Positions 1 through 6,231 are shown, counted from the stretch's first letter. The stretch is DNA of 10,517 nucleotides from Candidatus Bathyarchaeum sp. (GCA_003096235.1 PIXT01000105.1:1-10517), one strand, 5' to 3'. Made by a program: numbers and translations. The notes: generated by a model not told the origin, from the sequence alone.

Positions 1-296
1 AAACATTTCACGTTCATTTGATTTACCTCACGAAAGTAACGGCGACTTCTTATTCAAAGGGGAATCAAGCTATAAAAACTATCCAAAAGCTACATTCTGT
101 TTTTGATTTGCTAAGGTTTGTGTGAACTTTGGCAGCAAACTTTTGCGGTGCTTGAACTTTCAGAAAAAACCTAGATTTCAACAATGAACCTCTATTAGCA
201 TACTAATAGAATCGAACACAGAGTTAGGTTCTCCTGTGTTCTTAGATTTCATAATCCCATTACATCACTTGAATATTTAAAATCTAACTGTCTGGA
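1..296. other. Noncoding stretch downstream of the peptidase gene
   Basis: I see no convincing gene on either strand. The stretch is AT-rich and holds two adjacent perfect hairpins (191-210 and 214-241), followed on the minus strand by a run of six T (opposite 160-169). Because the gene at 297-1355 runs leftward, this is its 3' flank. No tRNA, C/D box or CRISPR-like pattern is visible, and the window edge may cut a further gene. Confidence 0.6.
191..241 (-). terminator. Tandem hairpins, probable 3' end of the peptidase transcript
   Basis: Two perfect 8-bp inverted repeats sit side by side. TCTATTAG (191-198) pairs with CTAATAGA (203-210) across a 4-nt loop. GAACACAG (214-221) pairs with CTGTGTTC (234-241), and AG/CT can add two more pairs beyond a single bulged C. 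On the minus strand they lie 56 nt past the peptidase stop and are followed by a T-run near 160-169. That arrangement suggests transcript termination or 3'-end protection. The structure is seen directly; the terminator role is inferred, since archaeal termination depends more on U-tracts than on hairpins. Confidence 0.4.
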
Positions 297-1355
297 TTAA
301 TCCAAGTTTTTTTGATTCACTACTGAGAAATCACCAAAATACACCTTAGAGGTTAACCCACCTTCTGATTCAAAGAACCCATATTTTGCTTCTTCTTCAG
401 GAGGATTCACATTCCAAAACGGTGTCATAGAATACCTTAAAGCCCCATAAGATTCTCCTAAAGAGACAAAACCATTTCCATTAAAATCATAATCTTTACT
501 TGCAATATATGAATAAGTTCTAGTGTATGGATTGTCATACACGTCACTTGTGCCATAAACATAAGCTAATGGCATAGTCACTAAGACATAAGGCGATGAA
601 GTGATTTTCAAAGAATTGATAGACCCCGCTTGTCCACAACAATAAAGTGTTATTGCAGTAGTTTTTGCGTGTATCTGGTCTAATATTTCTCCAAGTTCGT
701 CATAATGAACATAACACGTTGCGTTTGTATCATATCCAGTTCCATCATTAAACCAAACTCCTGTAGTGCTACCGTGTGATTCAAACATCAAATAAAAAAA
801 AGAATTTTTTTCAATAGAACTTGAAAACTCTGTAACAGCCCTTTGGAAATCATCAATTGTTGCCTTCTTATAAGTTAACTTAACAACTTTTTTAGAGTCA
901 AATTTTTGTTCATCGGTTAGGAAATAATAAGCAGAATCTCCTGCAACAGTATTTTCATCAGTATCAATTATTATTGCGTATCGTCCATTGTAAACATCAT
1001 AAGGCAAATCAGCAATAGTTTTTTCAAAGTAATTGTTCATGTTGTCTTTGTCCCAATCAAAATCACTGTGTTTCCCACTATGAATGAATTCTATTTGTTC
1101 TGTTTGTGTAAATTGTTTTAGGAAATTAATTTGATTAACTTCATCTTGAGAAATAACACCATCATCAAGAAAAACATCAAATTCGTATTGTAAAATTTCA
1201 CTAAAAGTTTGAACGTATTCATCAAACAAGATTCTAGACGCATCAGGTTCGACTTCCTCACCTAGTAACCCTAGAAAATCATTAGCAACAAAAAATCCAA
1301 CTACAACAAAAGCAACTATTGCTACAGAAATGATTCCGATTGTTTTTCTTGACAT
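297..1355 (-). CDS. Membrane-anchored clan CD (C13/legumain-like) cysteine peptidase with EF-hand-type loop
   Basis: The 352-residue protein starts with a short basic end and one hydrophobic segment (about 6-25), read as a signal anchor that leaves the rest outside the cell. The catalytic part (about 125-262) has the clan CD layout: a strand with YAIIID (126-131), then a hydrophobic strand ending in the catalytic His of ESHG (His194), then a strand ending in LYCCGQAGS, where Cys240 (or Cys239) would be the nucleophile. This matches the His-Gly and Cys-containing blocks of C13 legumain-type peptidases. Residues 290-301 (DFNGNGFVSLGE) form an EF-hand loop with ligands at positions 1, 3, 5, 9 and 12, so calcium binding is likely. 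A weaker half-site, DDGVISQDE, sits at 64-72. The substrate is unknown. The start ATG follows AGATGG at a 6-nt gap and a large inverted repeat. The fold class is likely; the exact family is less sure. Confidence 0.75.
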   Translation of the reverse strand: MSRKTIGIISVAIVAFVVVGFFVANDFLGLLGEEVEPDASRILFDEYVQTFSEILQYEFDVFLDDGVISQDEVNQINFLKQFTQTEQIEFIHSGKHSDFDWDKDNMNNYFEKTIADLPYDVYNGRYAIIIDTDENTVAGDSAYYFLTDEQKFDSKKVVKLTYKKATIDDFQRAVTEFSSSIEKNSFFYLMFESHGSTTGVWFNDGTGYDTNATCYVHYDELGEILDQIHAKTTAITLYCCGQAGSINSLKITSSPYVLVTMPLAYVYGTSDVYDNPYTRTYSYIASKDYDFNGNGFVSLGESYGALRYSMTPFWNVNPPEEEAKYGFFESEGGLTSKVYFGDFSVVNQKNLD

Positions 1356-1366
1356 TATGTTCCATC

Positions 1367-1406
1367 TCTTGTTTTGAAGTCATTAATAACGTTAATCAAA
1401 ACAAGA
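1367..1406. promoter_or_regulatory. 11-bp perfect inverted repeat in the divergent promoter region
   Basis: TCTTGTTTTGA (1367-1377) is exactly reverse-complementary to TCAAAACAAGA (1396-1406), with 18 nt between. Inside, TTAA (1383-1386) and TTAA (1392-1395) continue the dyad symmetry. It lies 11 bp upstream of the peptidase start codon. It could be a dimeric-regulator operator overlapping the transcription start, or a hairpin in the peptidase 5' leader. The symmetry is seen; the function is inferred. Confidence 0.5.
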
Positions 1407-1468
1407 TAAATTCTATTTTATTCTGCTTTCAAAATTATTCGGGGTTAATAAAAGTGATATTAAATAAA

Positions 1469-1618
1469 ATGAATCAGTTGACATGGAAATTGATTAATAT
1501 ATCTGCAACACTTGAGGAGAAGAAAAAGAAAGATTGCGAATTGAAGGAACTAAACCTTGTTATCGAGAAATGTGTTGCGATTGTTGCAGGAAAAAAATTT
1601 TCACAAGCATCTTTTTAG
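1469..1618 (+). CDS. Possible 49-residue small protein (doubtful)
   Basis: This short ORF starts at ATG 1469. It is preceded by GTGAT at a 10-nt gap, a plausible though weak Shine-Dalgarno match. It ends 34 bp before the beta-propeller gene on the same strand. The product has a charged, helix-prone middle (EEKKKKDCELKELNLVIEK) and no domain I recognise. The frame stays open further upstream to 1340, but that extension overlaps the start of the divergent peptidase gene and has non-protein-like composition, so I prefer the shorter form. It may be a leader peptide, a remnant, or chance. Confidence 0.25.
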   Translation: MNQLTWKLINISATLEEKKKKDCELKELNLVIEKCVAIVAGKKFSQASF

Positions 1619-1652
1619 GCGAAATTGTGGTTTACTTGATTGGGGCTAAGCT

Positions 1653-3005
1653 ATGAAGAAACTTCTTCCAATCGCATTTCTATTAGTTATAATGGTTTGC
1701 GGATTGGTTTTTGTCAACACCATGCATCTAGGCATAGCCCAAACAGAACTGGCTGGTGCAGAATTAAATTCAAAACTTGAAAACTCGGTAGTTGTACCTA
1801 ATTTGCTTTGGAATCTTACATTTCCTAAATATATAACGGGCTACTACAAAGGCACCCCAAACTATTATTTGCCTGAGTTTGGGTCACCTACTGTCGTTGA
1901 TGGTGTAGTTTACATAGCATGTAGTGGCGGTCCTAATCAAGGTCTGTACGCTTTGGATGCAAACACTGGGGAAACACTTTGGAATTGCAGCTACGAAAAC
2001 GATGCAGTTTCACGTCCAGCAGTAGATAATGGAGTTGTTTACATAAACTCCAGAAACGACATGTATGCTTTCGATGCCGATACAGGTGCGAAATTGTGGC
2101 AACTCAGCTTTTTTGGCATTACTAGATCGTTCCCTTTGGTCGTTGATGGTTTGCTGTATTTTGGCGAAGCTAGAGGCAACGTATACGCATTGAATGCCTC
2201 CAACGGTGATATAGTTTGGAATCATACGGTGGGGGTTCCGTCACCAAAAGATGGATTGTTTTATGGTACTTTTTCAGATGTTTCGATTGCTGACGGTGTG
2301 GCATATATTGGCTCACAAAATTACAAGCTTTACGCTTTTGATGCTTTGTATGGCGGCAAAATTTGGAGTTACACTACGGGCTATTCGGTTGTTGCTGCAC
2401 CCGCGATTGCTGAGGGAGCAGTTTATTTTGGTTCAGGAGACGGCACCGTTTATGCTTTGAATGCAACTAACGGCAAAAAGCTCTGGAGTTACATTACTCC
2501 TGAAAGCGAAAACAACGGCAACTGGATTGTTAGCACACCTTCTGTTGTTGACGGTGTAGTCTACATAGGTTCCGACAACGACGTATTTTATGCGTTAAAG
2601 GCTTCGAAAGGCACTAAAATCTGGAGTTACACTGCTGGCGGCAACATCCAGTCTTCTTCTACAGTTATTAACGGAGTGGTCTACGTTGCTTCCAGTGACA
2701 AAAACGTTTACGCCCTAAACGCTACTAACGGCGATAAAATCTGGAACTACACCACTGACGGCGGACGTTATACACACCCCACGGTCGCAAATAACGTGCT
2801 TTACATAGGCTCAAGATCAGGCAGCGTTTATGCCATAGGCGAATTAGCCGAGCCACCTCAAACATCACCCACAATACCTGAACAAACAATAATCACATTT
2901 GCCGCCATTCTAATCACAGCCACAACCATTGCCATAGTAGTCTCAAAGAAAAAAAGCAATAGTAAAGATAAAATTGGCACCCACAATTTGGGAAAAAACA
3001 TCTAA
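1653..3005 (+). CDS. Secreted PQQ-type beta-propeller protein with C-terminal membrane anchor
   Basis: The 450-residue protein has an N-terminal signal segment (residues 1-29: lysines, then a hydrophobic core ending in GIAQ). It then carries a run of PQQ-type propeller blades. The blade signature Y-A-[LF]-[DN]-A-x-x-G-x-x-[LI]-W recurs from about residues 99, 138, 178, 227, 267, 313 and 353, with a last partial YAIG at 393, fitting an eight-bladed ring like BamB or quinoprotein dehydrogenase propellers. I see no dehydrogenase active-site features, so a binding or scaffold role at the cell surface is more likely than catalysis. After a Pro/Thr linker (400-411), one TM segment (about 412-430) and a lysine-rich tail anchor it. 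Seven Asn-x-Ser/Thr sequons (N54, N111, N181, N190, N270, N356, N365) suit archaeal N-glycosylation. It is divergent from the peptidase gene. Ligand unknown. Confidence 0.85.
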   Translation: MKKLLPIAFLLVIMVCGLVFVNTMHLGIAQTELAGAELNSKLENSVVVPNLLWNLTFPKYITGYYKGTPNYYLPEFGSPTVVDGVVYIACSGGPNQGLYALDANTGETLWNCSYENDAVSRPAVDNGVVYINSRNDMYAFDADTGAKLWQLSFFGITRSFPLVVDGLLYFGEARGNVYALNASNGDIVWNHTVGVPSPKDGLFYGTFSDVSIADGVAYIGSQNYKLYAFDALYGGKIWSYTTGYSVVAAPAIAEGAVYFGSGDGTVYALNATNGKKLWSYITPESENNGNWIVSTPSVVDGVVYIGSDNDVFYALKASKGTKIWSYTAGGNIQSSSTVINGVVYVASSDKNVYALNATNGDKIWNYTTDGGRYTHPTVANNVLYIGSRSGSVYAIGELAEPPQTSPTIPEQTIITFAAILITATTIAIVVSKKKSNSKDKIGTHNLGKNI

Positions 3006-3032
3006 ACGCTGTTGCTAGCGTTTCTGTTTAGA
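3001..3032 (+). terminator. Hairpin overlapping the stop codon of the beta-propeller gene
   Basis: TCTAAAC (3001-3007) pairs perfectly with GTTTAGA (3026-3032), and GCT (3008-3010) with AGC (3017-3019) can continue the stem. Alternatively AAACGCT (3004-3010) pairs perfectly with AGCGTTT (3017-3023) across a 6-nt loop. The structure includes the stop codon (3003-3005) and lies between convergent genes. A transcript-end role is inferred. Confidence 0.45.
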
Positions 3033-3312
3033 CCCACATCCATACACACCAAATGTTGTAATTACCGAATTCATATAATACTAAAACAAAAATTAAAGGA
3101 AAAAAGATATATCCCATGCAAAATACGAATCACTCTGTAATAATCAGATTTCTCATATCCCCAAATCTTAGAGCTTGCAATAAGTTTGCCAAAAATAAAA
3201 TAATATCAACCCTGCTACCAACATGATGACTGAAATGTCCACATATTATCGAAAGTTGTAAGCAAGGATTCTGGGTTCATTTAAAAAGTTCCTCATTTCA
3301 TTACTTTTTTAG
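3033..3312. other. Noncoding gap between convergent genes
   Basis: This AT-rich stretch lies between two genes that end toward each other. I see no ORF with protein-like composition, no tRNA and no extended repeat. An ATGATGA at 3222 resembles a C box, but no D box follows at the right distance. It probably holds only the 3' ends of both transcripts, including a T-run on the minus strand near 3280-3285. Confidence 0.55.
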
Positions 3313-4191
3313 TTAAAGGAATGACTTAATTCGATCAAAGATATCAACAGGTTTAATTGCTGTATTACAATACTTGCAAAACAATACTTTTCCAGACTCT
3401 GGAATTTCAAGGGAGGCATTACATTTAGGACAATTATATGTAGTCATTATAATTCCACCCTTTGACATTTCATCTTGGATTGATGAAAAATCTAACAAAA
3501 CATGAATTCTAGATTTTTCCTTTTCAGATTGAATTAGAACTTTTCTGTCTGATATTGCGGAATTAATGACGGGTATAAGCGAATGTATGTTTCCCTGCAT
3601 AAAATTTCTATAGTTGTTATTTTTGTCCAGAATAATTAGTTTGTCTCCGAACGCGATTTTGCCTCCTGAAACTGAAAACACGTCTTCAAGATTAATTCCA
3701 AAAATTATTGCTGAAGTTTTTGACCTAAATCCAATTGTGCAAGCAAAAAGAATTCTTTGGTTAGTAATGACCAAATATCCTGTTTTACCTGCTTTTGCAC
3801 CCCACATAGCCATTGGGTCATCAAAACATTCAGTGCATCTCGAATGAGCAACATATTTTTCATCTTTTTGCCAAAATAGTCCGTTGTTTACTTCATCTGG
3901 AAGAGGAGAAACATTTGCATGTTCATTTGCTGTTGGCTTTAGTTCAACCGTAAGTTCTCGGATTCTTTTTGAACCTCTGCGTGTTCCGAGATATCCTTTA
4001 TATTCTATGCCTTTTGAATCTAGTAATTCTCTTTGACACGCTCTGCAGATTCTTTTATCTTTAAACTCAGAAAAAAGCCCTGCCGCAATAGCATTGATGT
4101 AGGAAAACAAACGATTATGTTGATTATCCCGCAAACCTAATTTTTTTTGGCATCTTGCACACAGAGTCATTGTTACATCTTCAATAAACAT
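3313..4191 (-). CDS. Zinc-ribbon / PH-GRAM-like / zinc-ribbon protein of unknown function
   Basis: This 292-residue protein has three parts. The N-terminal zinc ribbon has Cys pairs C11/C14 (CARC) and C49/C52 (CRAC) and resembles DUF4428-type treble-clef ribbons. The middle (about 137-215) has the pattern of bacterial/archaeal PH or GRAM-like domains: GYLVITNQRILF, followed by alternating strands and a C-terminal helix. It is preceded by an extra CTEC pair (C119/C122). The C-terminal zinc ribbon has C254/C257 and C272/C275 (CPKC...CKYC). No signal or TM segment is seen, so it is probably cytosolic or membrane-peripheral. A second start at Met8 (4168-4170) is realistic: TATA-like TTTAAATA (4192-4199) touches the first ATG and would place transcription start at about Met8. 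The gene is convergent with the beta-propeller and divergent from pcm. Function not recognised. Confidence 0.7.
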   Translation of the reverse strand: MFIEDVTMTLCARCQKKLGLRDNQHNRLFSYINAIAAGLFSEFKDKRICRACQRELLDSKGIEYKGYLGTRRGSKRIRELTVELKPTANEHANVSPLPDEVNNGLFWQKDEKYVAHSRCTECFDDPMAMWGAKAGKTGYLVITNQRILFACTIGFRSKTSAIIFGINLEDVFSVSGGKIAFGDKLIILDKNNNYRNFMQGNIHSLIPVINSAISDRKVLIQSEKEKSRIHVLLDFSSIQDEMSKGGIIMTTYNCPKCNASLEIPESGKVLFCKYCNTAIKPVDIFDRIKSFL

Positions 4192-4211
4192 TATTTAAAT
4201 TTTATTTTAAA
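4192..4211 (-). promoter_or_regulatory. Probable TATA region of the zinc-ribbon gene
   Basis: Read on the minus strand, this stretch contains TTTAAAAT (4204-4211) and TTTAAATA (4192-4199) within a pure A/T run ending at the first ATG. A box at 4192-4199 would place initiation near 4170, at the internal Met8; the other would place it near 4182. Either supports the shorter protein start. Confidence 0.4.
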
Positions 4212-4365
4212 GAGTTGTGTCTTCTAAATCTGAATTTTTTAACATATTTTGATATTTGATTTACTTTTTGATTTTATTTTTTTATGATTATTACTGAATA
4301 AATGTGGTAAAACGCACTGCTGTTTTGACCCCTTAGTCAATTTCTGAGTACAATCAAAAATTTCC

Positions 4366-4417
4366 AGATTGAGATCAAAAGTTCAGACGCTGAAAATCAT
4401 GTTCAATCTACAGCGTC
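4366..4417. promoter_or_regulatory. Two interlocked 7-bp inverted repeats upstream of pcm
   Basis: AGATTGA (4366-4372) is complementary to TCAATCT (4403-4409). GACGCTG (4386-4392) is complementary to CAGCGTC (4411-4417). The arms alternate, so the two hairpins overlap. With only one nucleotide between the last two arms they are more likely alternatives than a classic pseudoknot. The pair lies 24 bp upstream of the TATA-like box of pcm, which favours protein-binding sites over a leader RNA. Function is inferred. Confidence 0.4.
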
Positions 4418-4440
4418 AGCTAAAACAAGGTTGGTTGGGC

Positions 4441-4450
4441 TAAATTTTAA
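4441..4450 (+). promoter_or_regulatory. TATA-like box of pcm
   Basis: TAAATTTTAA is centred near 4445, which would place transcription start near 4471, just before the possible GTG (4474) and ATG (4486) starts. It stands out from the surrounding sequence. Position and composition fit an archaeal TATA box. Confidence 0.5.
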
Positions 4451-4485
4451 GGCATACATCATCGCATATTACTGTGGGGCGAGGT

Positions 4486-5190
4486 ATGAGTCAGCAAAAG
4501 TGGGAAGACCTGATTCAAAGACTGATTAAGGGTGGTGTTCTTCGGTCGCCTAGTGTAGTTAGGGCGTTGCGGAGGGTTCCTCGTGAACTGTTTCTTCCCG
4601 AAAACGTGAAAGCTAATGCAGCAGTGGATTGTCCGCTTTCGATTGGTTCAGGGCAAACGGCTTCGGCGCCTCTCAGTTGACACGTGCGGTCTACTGGGCG
4701 AAACATGGTATCCATAATGGATGAAGCCCTTGAACTAGAAGTCGGACACAAAGTCCTAGAGGTAGGAGGGGGCTGTGGATGGCACGCCGCCACCATAGCA
4801 GAAATAGTGGCGCCTTCGGATGCACCCAAAGAACAGCGGGGTCACGTTTACACCGTAGAAAGAATACCAGAGTTAGCTGCGTTTGCACAAGACAACATCA
4901 AAAAAGCAGGATACACAGACAAAATTACAGTAATTAACCAAGATGGAACCTTGGGGTACCCCGAACAGGCACCGTATGACCGCATCTTAGTTGCGGCTGC
5001 GGGTCCACAAGTCCCAGAACCATTGATTGATCAACTAAAAGATGGGGGCGTTCTTCTTGTTCCTGTGGGCGGCGCACAGTTCTACCAAAGATTGGTTAGA
5101 GTCAGGAAAATTGGCGAGGAAATTGTTGAGGAAAACTTGGGAGCTGTCGCATTTGTGCCCTTAATTGGCAAGCATGGGTTTGAACCGTAG
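4486..5190 (+). CDS. pcm: Protein-L-isoaspartate O-methyltransferase, interrupted by a 30-nt BHB intron
   Basis: The enzyme uses S-adenosylmethionine to methylate L-isoaspartyl residues in damaged proteins, starting their repair in the cytosol. The coding sequence joins exon 1 (4486-4672) to exon 2 (4703-5190), giving 224 residues, the usual archaeal length. Exon 1 carries the N-terminal helices, VPRELFLPE and the substrate loop IGSGQTASAP. Exon 2 carries the rest of SAPHM (Ser60, His63), the SAM motif VLEVGGGCGWHA (80-91), YTVERIPEL, the YDRILVAAAG strand and the C-terminal VAFVPLIG block. Without splicing, UGA at 4678-4680 ends translation after 64 residues, before the SAM site. ATG 4486 fits the family; GTG 4474 would add four residues. 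GAGGT directly touches the ATG, so it is not a normal Shine-Dalgarno. The stop codon lies 6 bp from that of convergent fen1. Confidence 0.85.
4673..4702 (+). other. Bulge-helix-bulge pre-mRNA intron within pcm
   Basis: A strict central BHB is visible: CGCC (4667-4670) pairs with GGCG (4697-4700), and the 3-nt bulges are TCT (4671-4673) and AAA (4701-4703). The inner helix is CAGT.T.GAC (4674-4681) with GTC.T.ACTG (4689-4696), seven Watson-Crick pairs and one T.T mismatch, closed by a 7-nt loop. Cutting each bulge after its second base removes exactly 30 nt. It deletes the in-frame UGA (4678-4680) and joins C to AC, creating His in the conserved Pro-His-Met of the family. The direct outer helix is weak (G4666-C4704 only), although GGCTTC (4659-4664) can pair with GAAGCC (4723-4728). 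Archaeal EndA cleaves such motifs and RtcB joins the exons. Splicing itself is inferred. Confidence 0.83.
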
Positions 5191-5196
5191 CGGGTT

Positions 5197-6231
5197 TTAG
5201 CCGAACCATGATTCAAGGGTTGTTTTGCTTTTTGCTTCTTTTTGTCCTTCAGCCATTCTGTTTAGGGTGTTGCGTATGCGCTGCTCGGAGAAGTCTCGTT
5301 CGCGACAAAGAAAATCTACCACACCCTCAATGTCAGGTTGCTTCCACTGCAGTTTATAGTTGTCTGTAACTTTTGGTTTAAGAAATATGTCTCTAATCGT
5401 TTTAGGGTCAGCAGGAAAAGTGGCATCTTTCAGGTTAGGAATAGTCTCTTCGATGCTTCCATACTTTTTTATCAATTTTAGAGCGGTCTTTGGTCCAACG
5501 CCCTTCACGCCATCAGGATTAAAGTCTGTTCCCACCAAAATAGCCACATCTATAAGCTGCTCACGAGTAACATCCAACTCTTTGAGAACATGATTCAACT
5601 TCATAATCTCGGGCACAACTTCAACGTAAACACGCTTTCTTGGAACCTTACGCCTACCACTCATAGTCACATTCCGCACAAGAGAAGTTGCACCAAACAG
5701 GAGGCTGTCATAGTCTTGGCTACCACAGTAGTCAGCATCACCCTTCATTGTCAAGTAGGCAGCTTGTGATTCACCTTCAGACGGCGCTTGAATCCACGGC
5801 ACACCCAATGCAGTAAGAAGCCGTTTCGAATCCTCAGGCATATAATCCTTAAGCTTAGAAGTCATCTGAGCATAGGTTCTTGCTTTCTCCATTTTTCCGT
5901 CTCTTACGGCTTGTTCATACTTAACCAGCGCCTCTGCCTTGACTTTAGCACGGCGTTTAATCTCTGCCTCTTTAAGAGCAGGCGGAGCCCCATCAAAAAC
6001 ATATGCAACTTTGATGCCCAACTCAGTTAATTTTGCGGTTCGATAAAACAGCCCACTCAAATGGCTGGTTATCTTACCCGAACGATCCTTCAAAGGCGTG
6101 CCGTCTGGCTGACGGATAATTGCCAAAAACTGGTAAAGAGCATTATAGGCATCAATTGCTACAGTCTTCCCGCTCAGGTTCTTAAAATCAACCTTTGTTT
6201 TAGGAATCAACACCCTCAAATTTACGCCCAA
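5197..6231 (-). CDS. fen: Flap endonuclease FEN1
   Basis: FEN1 is the structure-specific 5' nuclease that removes 5' flaps during Okazaki fragment maturation and base-excision repair, working with PCNA. The 344-residue protein shows the N (residues 1 to about 95) and I (about 120-245) nuclease domains. All expected metal-binding acids are present: Asp27 (AIDAYNAL), Asp80 (VFDG), Glu152 and Glu154 (APSEGES), Asp173 and Asp175 (SQDYD), and Asp236 (GTDFNPDGVKGVG, in the helix-hairpin-helix). The C-terminus TTLESWFG is a PIP box for PCNA. The start is TTG at 6229-6231: MGV-x(6)-IP matches the family N-terminus, where the amino group takes part in catalysis, and GGTGG lies 9 nt upstream. It follows the winged-helix gene by 63 nt on the same strand, probably co-transcribed with cdc48. 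Its stop is 6 bp from that of pcm. Confidence 0.96.
   Translation of the reverse strand: MGVNLRVLIPKTKVDFKNLSGKTVAIDAYNALYQFLAIIRQPDGTPLKDRSGKITSHLSGLFYRTAKLTELGIKVAYVFDGAPPALKEAEIKRRAKVKAEALVKYEQAVRDGKMEKARTYAQMTSKLKDYMPEDSKRLLTALGVPWIQAPSEGESQAAYLTMKGDADYCGSQDYDSLLFGATSLVRNVTMSGRRKVPRKRVYVEVVPEIMKLNHVLKELDVTREQLIDVAILVGTDFNPDGVKGVGPKTALKLIKKYGSIEETIPNLKDATFPADPKTIRDIFLKPKVTDNYKLQWKQPDIEGVVDFLCRERDFSEQRIRNTLNRMAEGQKEAKSKTTLESWFG

Noticed and set aside
3222..3275. C/D box RNA suggested by ATGATGA
   Set aside because: No D box (CTGA) at the proper distance, and the one CTGA is immediately adjacent, leaving no guide region.
4678..4680. UGA read as selenocysteine, tryptophan or a sequencing-level frameshift
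   Set aside because: Readthrough would still leave ten extra residues in the conserved SAPHM loop, UGA is a normal stop elsewhere in the window, and the frame is the same on both sides so no frameshift is needed.
4651..4720. Programmed translational bypassing (ribosome hop) over 30 nt
   Set aside because: I see no matching take-off and landing codons, while a complete BHB processing motif is present at exactly the right place.
4515..4829. Open frame of 104 codons on the minus strand across pcm
   Set aside because: Antisense shadow of the methyltransferase, low-complexity Ser/Pro/Thr composition and no ribosome site.
4684..5190. Independent gene starting at GTG 4684
   Set aside because: It lacks the N-terminal third and the substrate loop of the methyltransferase family, its first codons lie in the intron, and it is in the same frame as the upstream part. 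The intron explains both halves.
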